A DNA stretch of 64,000 nt, from positions 372,001-436,000 of the forward strand of contig NZ_BDBD01000011.1 of NCBI RefSeq assembly GCF_001612805.1. Direction: 5' to 3'. A model generated the notes under the pieces. It worked only from the letters and a program-made list of their open reading frames with translations. It made no database searches and was not told the origin of the DNA. This document shows positions 42,049-49,953 of this stretch, piece after piece. Origin of the DNA: Nocardia coubleae NBRC 108252 (GTDB lineage: Bacteria > Actinomycetota > Actinomycetes > Mycobacteriales > Mycobacteriaceae). The position numbers and the translations under genes are program-made. Numbering within the stretch: position 1 is the first letter of the stretch; each line of letters starts with the position of its first letter.

Positions 42049-42936
42049 TCACACCCGATCGCAGGCGTGGCGGAAGAACTCGATCTGATCGGCGACGACG
42101 CGGGTGCGCAGCGCCGGTTCGGTGTAGAAGGTGAAGTGAGTACCAGGGTAGACGCGCATGCGGCCGTCGGGTGCTCGTTCTGCCAGCTCGCGGCTGGTGT
42201 CGAGGGGTGTCTCCCGGTCGTCGGCGGCGGCGCACACGAGCAGCGGGCAGGTGAGGCGTGCGGCGGACTCGGCCGGGCGGTATCGCATCATCGACAGCAG
42301 GGCGCGCGGGGCGATGCTGTTGCGCCAGAGTGTTTCGCCACCGCCGGTGAGGGTGGCGATGTGCCGCTCGGCGTCGGCGGAGGCGGTGACGGCGACTTCG
42401 CCCGGTGCGCCGACCATCCGGATGTAGTAGGGCCGCATGCGGAGTTTGCCGCGCACGGTGTCCCAGATGATGGCGGCCAGCAGTGCCAGGTTGTCGGCGG
42501 CCGAGCGGCCCTCGACCTTCTCGGGAAATCCGTTGAACGGGATCTGTGCGACGACCGCGGCGATGCGCGGGTCGGTGGCGGCGACGGTGATCGCGTGGGC
42601 GCCGCCGAGCGAGTTGCCCCACAGCAGGATGCGCTCGGGGTCGATGCGGTCGTGCGCGCGGGCGAAGGCGACCGCGGCGCGCAGATCGTCGAGTTGTCCG
42701 CCGATGTCGGGGACCTGCCGCGGCCCACCCTCGCTCTCGCCGAAGCTTCGGTAGTCGAATACCAGTGTGGCCCAGCCTGCTTCGGCGAATTGTCGCGCGT
42801 GGTCGAACAGACGGTCCATCGTTCCACTGAATCCGTGGCACAGGACGACACAGGGCAGCGAACTCCCGCCCTCCGGGAGCTCCAGGTAGCCGACGCACCG
42901 GCTGTTTCCGGATGGGAAGGACACTCGGGTTCGCAC
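42049..42936 (-). CDS. Alpha/beta hydrolase
   Basis: A 295-residue hydrolase with oxyanion motif CHGFSGT near 33, nucleophile elbow GNSLGG with Ser109, acid in CAAADDRETPLD, and His in YPGTHFTFYTEP. It resembles the dienelactone hydrolase/acyl-transferase-like group. The GTG at 42936 is preferred over longer frames that would cross the divergent TetR gene; GGGAG lies nine bases upstream. It is divergent from the TetR-type gene at 43015 and probably controlled by it. Confidence 0.85.
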   Translation of the reverse strand: MRTRVSFPSGNSRCVGYLELPEGGSSLPCVVLCHGFSGTMDRLFDHARQFAEAGWATLVFDYRSFGESEGGPRQVPDIGGQLDDLRAAVAFARAHDRIDPERILLWGNSLGGAHAITVAATDPRIAAVVAQIPFNGFPEKVEGRSAADNLALLAAIIWDTVRGKLRMRPYYIRMVGAPGEVAVTASADAERHIATLTGGGETLWRNSIAPRALLSMMRYRPAESAARLTCPLLVCAAADDRETPLDTSRELAERAPDGRMRVYPGTHFTFYTEPALRTRVVADQIEFFRHACDRV

Positions 42937-42969
42937 AGGACTTGCTCCCGCCTCACTAGACTGACTCTT

Positions 42970-43008
42970 GGTAAGTAATCGTAGCGTCCGAACTGACCCG
43001 AGGTAAGT
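42970..43008. promoter_or_regulatory. Direct repeat in the hydrolase/TetR divergent promoter
   Basis: GGTAAGT occurs at 42970-42976 and again at 43002-43008, 32 bases apart (about three helical turns), both followed by a T-rich/TCG or TTG context. It lies in the 78-base gap between the divergent genes and may be a recognition element for the two-HTH regulator. Confidence 0.35.
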
Positions 43009-43014
43009 GTTGCG

Positions 43015-43716
43015 ATGACATCCGAGCGAATTCTCGCGGCCGCGCGTTCCCTGTTCGCCGCGCGCGGTTACCGGGCGACCTCGATGCAGGCCATCGCCGA
43101 CGAGGTGGGCATCACCAAGGCCGCCCTCTACTACCACTTCGACTCCAAAGAGGCGATCCTGCACCAGCTCACCGTCCCCCTGCTGGACGAGCTGGAAGCG
43201 ACCCTGGCCGCGGCGGAGGCCGGCACCGATGCCGAGGACGTGCGGTGGCGGACCATCGAGGGATATGTCGATGTGCATCTGCGCCACCGGCAGACACTCA
43301 CCATGCTCGTCAAAGACATGAGCCTGCTCGTCCAGGCGCCGATCGCCGACCGTTTCCGGGCGGCGATCGCGCTGGCCAACGACCTCGTCGCGGGGCCGGG
43401 AGCCGGGCTGGAACAGCGCGTGCGAGCGTGTCAGGTGGTCGCCGGGCTGGCCGATCCGGTGGTGCTGTTCCGTGACGCACCGATCGAACGGCTGCGTGGC
43501 TTGATCCTGGACGGCGCGCGAGCACTGCTCGGCGAATCCGCCGTTCGACGGGCGGGTGGGCCGGCTCGGGGGCGCAACGGGGGACGCCCGGCGGCGCTCA
43601 CAGCCGAGCAGGTCGAGCTGGCGCGGGAACTCCACCGCTCCGGAGTCGGCGCCGAGGAACTCGCCCACCGGTTCGCGGTATCCCGCGCGACCGCCTATCG
43701 AATTCTCAAAACCTGA
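43015..43716 (+). CDS. TetR regulator with an added C-terminal resolvase-type HTH
   Basis: A 233-residue protein. Residues 3-50 are a standard TetR DNA-binding domain (SMQAIADEVGITKAALYYHFDSKEAIL) and 60-175 the ligand domain. Residues 186-233 form a second helix-turn-helix that closely resembles the C-terminal HTH_7 of Hin-type serine recombinases (GRPAALTAEQVELARELH, then VSRATAYRIL). No recombinase catalytic domain is present. Two DNA-binding heads in one chain suggest a composite operator. It is divergent from the alpha/beta hydrolase gene. Confidence 0.87.
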   Translation: MTSERILAAARSLFAARGYRATSMQAIADEVGITKAALYYHFDSKEAILHQLTVPLLDELEATLAAAEAGTDAEDVRWRTIEGYVDVHLRHRQTLTMLVKDMSLLVQAPIADRFRAAIALANDLVAGPGAGLEQRVRACQVVAGLADPVVLFRDAPIERLRGLILDGARALLGESAVRRAGGPARGRNGGRPAALTAEQVELARELHRSGVGAEELAHRFAVSRATAYRILKT

Positions 43717-43729
43717 TGTTCTGAGAATT
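43701..43729. terminator. Hairpin overlapping the TetR stop codon
   Basis: AATTCTCA at 43701-43708 pairs perfectly with TGAGAATT at 43722-43729, leaving a 13-base loop that contains the stop codon. It lies between convergent genes and is AT-rich, so a weak terminator or an mRNA-end structure is plausible. Confidence 0.4.
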
Positions 43730-43743
43730 GATTATGCGACAAG

Positions 43744-44235
43744 CTATCCCTTATCGAGAAGGAGGCGGAGTTCGGTGCGCAGGACCGCGCCCACGCGGGC
43801 AGCCGAGGCCGGCGGCAGACCGGACTCGATCAAGGCGGCGGTGACGTTGTCCACGGCCTCCGCGATCAGATCGCCGGTCGGGACAGCGGTGATCGCGCGC
43901 GCGGAATGCGCGTCGTCCCATGCGGATTCAGCGGCGACGACGGCGTTGTCCAACGCACGGTCGTCGGCGCCGGAGTCCATCGCCCCGGGGAGGTCGCCGC
44001 GGACCCGGCGACGGATCGCGGCACCGATCCGCTGCGCGAGGGACTCGGTGCCGGATTTCGAGCCCTCCTTGATCGCTTCGGCGACGCCGTCGGCCACGTT
44101 CTTCAGCAGCCACAGCCCGACCACAGCGCCGAGCGTGGCCGGATCGAAGCGCACCTGACCTGCTGGTTGCAGCCGGGGCAGGTCGATCGCGAGTTCGTCG
44201 GCGAGTGCGGCGGCAGCGGATTCGAGGTCGGTCAT
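43744..44235 (-). CDS. Helical protein, unrecognised
   Basis: A 163-residue, mostly alpha-helical, acidic protein with no signal peptide and no strong membrane helix (a mildly hydrophobic AVVGLWLLKNVADGV lies near 38). Its ATG overlaps the stop of the 413-residue gene upstream, so the two are co-translated. I recognise no family. The longer open frame upstream is only a shadow of that gene. Confidence 0.62.
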   Translation of the reverse strand: MTDLESAAAALADELAIDLPRLQPAGQVRFDPATLGAVVGLWLLKNVADGVAEAIKEGSKSGTESLAQRIGAAIRRRVRGDLPGAMDSGADDRALDNAVVAAESAWDDAHSARAITAVPTGDLIAEAVDNVTAALIESGLPPASAARVGAVLRTELRLLLDKG

Positions 44236-45473
44236 GTATCGCCCTTCGTGGTCGGAAGCAGATGTGCGCGTGCGGATCTGGGGCGCAGGAGAGCGGTTTC
44301 GCCGTGCAGGAGAATACTGCGGACGCGGCGCCGGTCGCCCGCCGCGACGGCGGCGGCGAGGACGGCGCGTTCCTGGCTCAGGATGGTGCCGTCGAGGTCG
44401 AACCACTGGTGGAAGAGGCCGTCGACCACGCGGACCGCCCATTCGTCGGCGACCTGAAGAGTGCGACGATGCGCTTGCTCTCCGGTGACCGCGACGAGAG
44501 CGGCGGCGAGCGTTCGCGCCGCGTGCAGATAGGGGTAGGCGTCGTAGAGCGCCTTGGCGAACCCGCCGCGGTCGTAAGTCGGCTGGTCGAGGGCGGCGTC
44601 ACGCCGCTGCTCGCCCGCTGAGAGAAAACCGGTGGCGAGTTGTTCGACGATGGATTGGTGACCGTCTCGCACCGCGCGCTCGATGAGCGGCGAGATCGGT
44701 CGGGCGGTGGTGAGGTACGTGTCGGCCTCGGCCAGATAACGCGCCCACTCGGCGATCCCGGTGTCCTGGGCGGCTGCGGCGCCGAGCATTACCGCGGTGA
44801 GCACGTCAGCTGCGAGGGCGCCATCGGCGCGGCCGAGTTCACGCTGCTCCCAGACCGCGGTGATCAGCCGTTGCTGCTGCGCGTCGATCAGGTCGTGCGG
44901 ATCCATGCCGGGCCGGGCGAGGGCACCGACCCGCAACTCGCGGGCGAGGGCGAGCAGACCGGCCCCCAGCGGCGGCGCCGCTGTGGTGACGGTGACCGCG
45001 TTGCGGATGAAAGTCTGGAGATGCGTGAGGTTTTCGTCGTCGATCCGGAGGGCCCGGGGTGCCAGCGCCGCGAGACGGTCACGTGCCGGAGTGCGCGTCA
45101 GGTCGATATCGATATCGCGCCAGTGTGTATCGGGCGGCGGAGCGTCGTACAGCCGGCCGGACAGGTCGGCACGAACCTGTGCCCAGCCTTCACGCACGGT
45201 TCCGTCGCGATCGTGGTGACGCAGGTGCGCGGAGACATGTTCGACGCCGAGGTGTGGATCGGTGCGCGCCGATGCCGAATAATGCTCGAGGAGCTGGAAA
45301 TTCGCATCGAGATAGACGGGGTCGGCACCGATCAACGCGCAGGCGAGCAGTGCGGCCTCACGGAAACAGTCGTGGTCGGACTGCGGCAGCACCCACATGC
45401 CATGCCCCCCGTCGCCGGTGCGATGCTCTTCGAATGTAACCGACGCCGCAGCCACGAGGGTGGGCTTCCCCAC
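44232..45473 (-). CDS. Large hypothetical protein, unrecognised
   Basis: A 413-residue protein (GTG 45473; ATG 45398 would give 388 residues). It appears soluble and largely helical in the C-terminal two thirds, with paired-helix spacing like a repeat solenoid, e.g. HAARTLAAALVAVTGEQAHR and AVLAAAVAAGDRRRVRSIL. The N-terminal part has HDCFREAALLACALIG. No catalytic motif is evident. It is operonic with the 163-residue gene and divergent from another unknown gene. Confidence 0.62.
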   Translation of the reverse strand: MGKPTLVAAASVTFEEHRTGDGGHGMWVLPQSDHDCFREAALLACALIGADPVYLDANFQLLEHYSASARTDPHLGVEHVSAHLRHHDRDGTVREGWAQVRADLSGRLYDAPPPDTHWRDIDIDLTRTPARDRLAALAPRALRIDDENLTHLQTFIRNAVTVTTAAPPLGAGLLALARELRVGALARPGMDPHDLIDAQQQRLITAVWEQRELGRADGALAADVLTAVMLGAAAAQDTGIAEWARYLAEADTYLTTARPISPLIERAVRDGHQSIVEQLATGFLSAGEQRRDAALDQPTYDRGGFAKALYDAYPYLHAARTLAAALVAVTGEQAHRRTLQVADEWAVRVVDGLFHQWFDLDGTILSQERAVLAAAVAAGDRRRVRSILLHGETALLRPRSARAHLLPTTKGDT

Positions 45474-45534
45474 TCGCTAGGCTTGGGACCGACCCGCGCC
45501 GTCCCCGTGCGCGATCCGATTTGCGAGGAGCACC

Positions 45535-46002
45535 ATGTGGCCGTCCGAATGGCCGTCGTCGGCCCGCGCGATCGCGGCTACTGTCGCGGCATCCGTCGAG
45601 GCCGCGCGAACCCGGGACGAATGCGCCTTCCGCGAACACATCGGTGATCTCGCAGAGCTCCCGACCGACCAGGTGACCGTCGTCTTGTCTGCCGTGATTC
45701 GCGAACTTCTCGAGGCAGCCCACCCCGACGGTCTCGCCGCCGACGACATCCGCTCCGTCTTGACCGACGTGATCCGCCAGTCGATCCCCTGGCTTCCCGG
45801 CCTCGACCCCACCACCGTCGCCACCGCCCTCACCGGCGCCCTCGGCATCGACGAACATCCCGACCACCCACCGGCCGATCCGCACCCCGCCGCCGTCCTG
45901 CTGATCTCCCATCTCGCCGAGGCAACCCGCGTCCCCACGCGCGACAGCATCATCCGTGCCATCGGCGAGATCGCCCGGGCGGAAACCGTCGAAATGCCCT
46001 GA
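45535..46002 (+). CDS. Hypothetical helical protein
   Basis: A 155-residue acidic protein with ATG after CGAGGAG. It has no signal or membrane segment. The sequence is helical with a repeated hydrophobic pattern (VVLSAVIRELLEAAHPDGL, DVIRQSIPWLPGL). It is divergent from the unknown two-gene operon, and the three may form one module. Family unknown to me. Confidence 0.58.
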   Translation: MWPSEWPSSARAIAATVAASVEAARTRDECAFREHIGDLAELPTDQVTVVLSAVIRELLEAAHPDGLAADDIRSVLTDVIRQSIPWLPGLDPTTVATALTGALGIDEHPDHPPADPHPAAVLLISHLAEATRVPTRDSIIRAIGEIARAETVEMP

Positions 46003-46032
46003 GACTCGGAAGCTCGGAGCAGCAGGACGAAG

Positions 46033-46064
46033 CGCACCGGGACCGCGTTGCCGGCCCCGGTGCG
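46033..46064. terminator. Bidirectional terminator-like hairpin
   Basis: CGCACCGGG at 46033-46041 pairs with CCCGGTGCG at 46056-46064 around a 14-base loop. It lies between genes converging at 46002 and 46072. Confidence 0.6.
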
Positions 46065-46071
46065 GGGCGAA

Positions 46072-46647
46072 TCAGAGGTTGACGCCGAAATCGCGGGCGA
46101 TGCCCTCGAGGCCTGAGGCGTAGCCCTGGCCGATAGCACGGAACTTCCATTCGGCGCCGTTGCGGTACAGCTCACCGAAGACCATGGCGGTTTCGGTCGA
46201 GGCGTCCTCGGACAGGTCGTAGCGGGCCAGTTCCTCGCCGTTGGCCTGGTCGACCACGCGGATGTAGGCGTTGCGGACCTGACCGAAGGACTGGTTACGG
46301 GTGACGCCGTCGTAGATCGAGACCGGGAAGACGATGCTCTCGATGGTCGGCGGGGTATTGGCCAGGTCGACGTTGACGACCTCGTCATCGCCCTCACCCT
46401 CACCGGTGCGGTTGTCACCGATGTGCTCGATCGCGCCCTCGGGGGACTTCAGGTTGTTGAAGAACACGAAGTGCTTGTCGGACACGACCTTCTTGTCGGC
46501 GCCGAGCGCGATGGCGCTGGCGTCGAGGTCGAAGTCCGTGCCGGTGGTGGTCCGCAGATCCCAGCCGAGACCGACCGCCACGGCGGTGAGGTTCGGCGCC
46601 GCCTTGGTCAGCGAGACGTTGCCACCCTTGGACAAACTGACACCCAT
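46072..46647 (-). CDS. terD: TerD-family stress protein
   Basis: A 191-residue calcium-binding TerD protein. It begins MGVSLSKGGNVSLTK and carries the acidic calcium-site segments DFDLDASAIAL and GEGEGDDEVVNVDL, plus FPVSIYDG and AYIRVVDQANGEELARYDL. Length is standard. The family is linked to tellurite, oxidative and other stress responses. ATG 46647 matches the conserved N-terminus and has GGGAG eight bases upstream. It is downstream of a PAS-ANTAR gene on the same strand, with 132 bases between. Confidence 0.93.
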   Translation of the reverse strand: MGVSLSKGGNVSLTKAAPNLTAVAVGLGWDLRTTTGTDFDLDASAIALGADKKVVSDKHFVFFNNLKSPEGAIEHIGDNRTGEGEGDDEVVNVDLANTPPTIESIVFPVSIYDGVTRNQSFGQVRNAYIRVVDQANGEELARYDLSEDASTETAMVFGELYRNGAEWKFRAIGQGYASGLEGIARDFGVNL

Positions 46648-46779
46648 ACCGATTACTCCCATCGATCAACGCGGCACAGAGGGCGCCGACGATTCGCACA
46701 CTAGCACTGCGTGGCGACGCGGCGACGGCTCGCCGGGAACCCGAAAAAGTCTGGTATACAGCCGGATTCCGCTACCGGA

Positions 46780-47463
46780 TCAGGTCTGATCGACCCGTTC
46801 GTGCGCGGTCAGCAGCAGGTGATCGAAGCGGGTTCGGCAACCCGGCACCTGGGGTTCGAGGCCGCGGGCGTCTTCGACGAGCTGGGCTGCGAGGTCGCGG
46901 AGTTTGGTATTCGTCTCCTGGGAGCGCCAGCGCAGCACTTTGAACGCCTGGTCGGGGCCGACGCCGTACATGAGGACCAGTACCCCCTTGGCCTGTTCGA
47001 TGGCGGCGCGCGCCTCGATCAGTTCGGGCAGGGTCTCGTCGAGGGTCTCCTTGCGTTCCTCTTCCAGACGCTGGGTGACGTCGATGTAGTACCCGGTGGT
47101 GCCGATCACCGTGCCGTCGTCGTCGGTGAGGTGGTCGCCGACGATGATCACCTCGTGCTCCGCGCCTCGGGTGTCGATGATGCGGTGCCTGCCGCAGACC
47201 GGTTCGCCCGCGTCGATGGCGCAGGTGATTGCGGTGCCGAGATCCTGCTGGTCGTCGGGGTGCTTGTGGGACAGCAGCAGCTCGGTGGTCGGCTCGACCT
47301 CACCGGGGCCGTAGCCGTAGATCTCGGCGAGCTCGTCGGACCATTCCCAGCGCCCGTCGGCGAACCAGAACTGGAACGAGCCGATGCCCGAACAGGCCTC
47401 GGCGCCGATCACCTGGCTGATCGCGGTGACCGCGTCCGGTACTGATTCTTCACTCAACGTCAC
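46780..47463 (-). CDS. PAS and ANTAR domain regulator, paralogue
   Basis: A 227-residue protein with the same plan as the gene at 25228: PAS_3-type domain (RWEWSDELAEIYGYGPG, TTELLLSHKHP, GYYIDVT) and ANTAR (AIEQAKGVLVLMYGVGPDQAFKVLRW). GTG start. It is divergent from the MFS exporter gene, with the G-tract palindrome between them, so it may share that control. RNA targets are unknown. Confidence 0.86.
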   Translation of the reverse strand: MTLSEESVPDAVTAISQVIGAEACSGIGSFQFWFADGRWEWSDELAEIYGYGPGEVEPTTELLLSHKHPDDQQDLGTAITCAIDAGEPVCGRHRIIDTRGAEHEVIIVGDHLTDDDGTVIGTTGYYIDVTQRLEEERKETLDETLPELIEARAAIEQAKGVLVLMYGVGPDQAFKVLRWRSQETNTKLRDLAAQLVEDARGLEPQVPGCRTRFDHLLLTAHERVDQT

Positions 47464-47532
47464 CTGCGAAGTATCCCCTATCGCACCCGGTCAGGGAGCT
47501 ATCGGGCTCGAATCCGCAAATTCGATACCTAT

Positions 47533-47546
47533 ACCCCCTAGGGGTT
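47533..47546. promoter_or_regulatory. G-tract palindrome, CsoR/RcnR-type operator candidate
   Basis: CCCCTAGGGG at 47535-47544 is a perfect palindrome inside TACCCCCTAGGGGTTTA. C/G-tract palindromes flanked by A/T are typical of CsoR/RcnR/FrmR repressors of metal or aldehyde export genes. It lies 34 bases before the MFS start codon. No csoR-type gene is in the window. Confidence 0.5.
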
Positions 47547-47579
47547 TACTTTCCGGCCGCGAAGTCGTACCTTCAGAGC

Positions 47580-48944
47580 ATGATCACCTCGCTGTTCGCC
47601 AACCGCGACTATCTCCGGCTGTTCACCGCCCAGATGACGGCGCTGTTCGGCACCGGGTTGACCACGGTCGCACTCGGTCTGCTCGCCTACGAACTGGCGG
47701 GCGCCGACGCAGGCGCCGTGCTCGGCACCGCGCTCACCATCAAGATGCTGGTGTACGTCACCGTCGCCCCGATCGTCGCGGCCTATGCCGATCGGTTCCC
47801 GCGCAGGCTCTTCCTCGTCTCGCTCAATGCGGTGCGCGGTGCCGTGGTGCTCGCGCTGCCCTTCATCGACCAGATCTGGCACATCTACGTACTCATCGCC
47901 GTGCTGCAGACCGCCTCGGCGGCCTTCACTCCCACGTATCAGGCGGTGATCCCCGACATCCTGCCCGACGAACGCGACTACACCCGGGCGCTGTCGGCGG
48001 CCCAGCTGGCCGCGACCATGGAGACGCTGCTCAGCCCGATGCTCGCGGCGGCGGCACTCACCCTGATCAGCTTCCACTGGCTGTTCGTCGGCACCGCCAT
48101 CGGCTTCGTGGTCTCGGCCGTCCTCGTGGTCTCCACCAGGATTCCCGACGCGGGTGCGACCACCGGTGGCAGCTTCCGGCAGCGGATCGCGGTGGGGATG
48201 CGGATCTTCGCCGCGACGCCTCGGCTGCGTGGGCTGCTCGGGTTGAACCTGGTGGTCGCGGCGGCGGGGTCGGTCATCATGGTCAACACCGTCAACTATG
48301 TGCGCGACACGCTCGGCGGTTCGCAGACCGGTGTCGCGATCCTGCTGGCCGCCAACGGTTTCGGCACCATGGTGGTGGCGCTGTCGTTGCCGCGGCTGCT
48401 CGACCGGGTCGGGCCCCGGCCGGTGATGCTGAGCGGTGCGGCCACCCTGATGACCGGGCTCGGCGGGGCCGTCGCGCTGTCGAACGCCGCGGCGGGACAG
48501 TGGCGCTGGATCGCGGCAGGCGCCGTGTGGGCCGTGATCGGGGCGGGCACTGCCGCCGTCCTGACCCCGACCGGGCAGATTCTGCGGCGGTCCTCGCAAC
48601 CCGCCGACCGGGCCGCGTTGTTCGCCGCGCAGTTCTCGCTGTCGCACCTTGCGTGGTTGCTCACCTATCCGATCGCGGGATGGCTCACCACCGCAGCCGG
48701 TTTCACGACCACCTGGCTGGTGCTGCTCGGGCTGGCCGCCCTCGGTACCACGGTCGCGCTGCGGTCCTGGCCCCGCCACGACCCGGCCGAGATCACCCAT
48801 CTGCACGAGATCGGAACAATCGACCCCGCGCGCCTGGCCGACGCCGTTCGCATCACCGACCGGCTCTACCAGCACACCCATCCCTACGTCATCGACGCAG
48901 CACATCGACGGTGGCCGCGCGACTCCCACGCCCTCGCCGCCTGA
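47580..48944 (+). CDS. MFS exporter, metal-type, with His-rich tail
   Basis: A 454-residue major facilitator with about 10-12 helices. N-terminal LFTAQMTALFGTGLTTVALGLLAYEL and the AYADRFPRR loop resemble the NreB/EntS-like drug and metal efflux branch. After the last helix about 60 cytoplasmic residues follow, with repeated histidines (THLHEIG, LYQHTHPYVIDAAHRRW). His-rich tail and a CsoR-type palindrome upstream together suggest export of a transition metal such as Cu, Ni or Co (inference). Confidence 0.83.
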   Translation: MITSLFANRDYLRLFTAQMTALFGTGLTTVALGLLAYELAGADAGAVLGTALTIKMLVYVTVAPIVAAYADRFPRRLFLVSLNAVRGAVVLALPFIDQIWHIYVLIAVLQTASAAFTPTYQAVIPDILPDERDYTRALSAAQLAATMETLLSPMLAAAALTLISFHWLFVGTAIGFVVSAVLVVSTRIPDAGATTGGSFRQRIAVGMRIFAATPRLRGLLGLNLVVAAAGSVIMVNTVNYVRDTLGGSQTGVAILLAANGFGTMVVALSLPRLLDRVGPRPVMLSGAATLMTGLGGAVALSNAAAGQWRWIAAGAVWAVIGAGTAAVLTPTGQILRRSSQPADRAALFAAQFSLSHLAWLLTYPIAGWLTTAAGFTTTWLVLLGLAALGTTVALRSWPRHDPAEITHLHEIGTIDPARLADAVRITDRLYQHTHPYVIDAAHRRWPRDSHALAA

Positions 48945-49068
48945 GACCTGCTCATGGACTGTCGCCACATCGCTGTCCGACGCTGCCCGGACCCGGGTTC
49001 GTTCGAACAGCGGTGTGGCGAAAGCTGTTGCCGCATAAGGTGGGGGTTTCCGCGACGATCGGTGGTGC

Positions 49069-49953
49069 ATGAACTCCTCGTTTCTTTCCACGGCTCTGCC
49101 GCCGGCGCTGGCCGTCATCATGTTCGGGCTCGGCCTGTCGCTGACCGGGGCCGATTTCACGCGGGTCGCCCGGGCGCCGAAAGCCGTCGCGGTGGCCCTG
49201 GTGTGTCAGGTGATCGTGTTGCCCGCGGTGGCGTTCGGGTTGGTGATGCTGTTCGACCTCGAGCCGTTGCTCGCGGTGGGGATGATGCTGCTCGCCGCCT
49301 CGCCGGGCGGGGCGACCGCGAATCTGTTCAGTCACCTGTTCCGTGGTGACGTGGCACTGAATGTGACGCTCACCGCGGTCAATTCGATGCTGTGTGTGGT
49401 GACCGTCCCGCTGGTCACGAATCTGGCCGTCCACCAGTTCGCCGAGAACGAGACGGGCCAGTTGGGGCTGCAATTCGGCAAGACCGTGCAGGTGATCGCG
49501 ATCGTGCTGATCCCGGTCCTGATCGGCATGCAGGTGCGGCGGCGGGCGCCGGGGTTCGCGGCCCGCATGGACCTGCCGGTGCGCATCGCGTCGGTGCTGA
49601 TCCTCGCGGTGATCGTGGCGGTCACGATGATCGCGGACCGGGCGGCGATCGGCGGCTACTTCCTCGATGTCGGCGCGATCACCATGGTGTTCTGCGTCAT
49701 CAGCCTCACCACCGGTTACCTGGTGCCGCTCGCGTTCGGGGTGAGCCCGCCGCAGGCGATCGCGTCGTCGATGGAGGTCGGCGTGCACAACAGCGCGATC
49801 GCCATCACCCTGGCCATCACCGTCCTCGACAGTGCGCGCATCGCGGTGCCCGCCGCCGTATACGCCGTGCTCATGACGCCCCTGGCCACGCTGTTCGGCG
49901 CGCTCGTCAGCCGCCGGGCGGTGCACCGGGAGCCTGCCCCGGTCACGGCGTAG
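49069..49953 (+). CDS. Bile acid:sodium symporter (BASS) family transporter
   Basis: A 294-residue membrane protein with about nine to ten helices. The two crossover motifs of the family are present: SPGGATANLFSHLFRGD near 79 and MEVGVHNSAIAITLA near 230. Bacterial members move bile acids, pantothenate precursors or other organic anions with sodium; the substrate here is unknown. It converges on the histidine kinase gene with no gap. Confidence 0.9.
   Translation: MNSSFLSTALPPALAVIMFGLGLSLTGADFTRVARAPKAVAVALVCQVIVLPAVAFGLVMLFDLEPLLAVGMMLLAASPGGATANLFSHLFRGDVALNVTLTAVNSMLCVVTVPLVTNLAVHQFAENETGQLGLQFGKTVQVIAIVLIPVLIGMQVRRRAPGFAARMDLPVRIASVLILAVIVAVTMIADRAAIGGYFLDVGAITMVFCVISLTTGYLVPLAFGVSPPQAIASSMEVGVHNSAIAITLAITVLDSARIAVPAAVYAVLMTPLATLFGALVSRRAVHREPAPVTA

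Noticed and set aside
43015..43716. Serine recombinase or transposon remnant, from the Hin-like HTH
   Set aside because: No catalytic domain, no inverted repeats and no target duplication. The HTH is in frame with a complete TetR protein.
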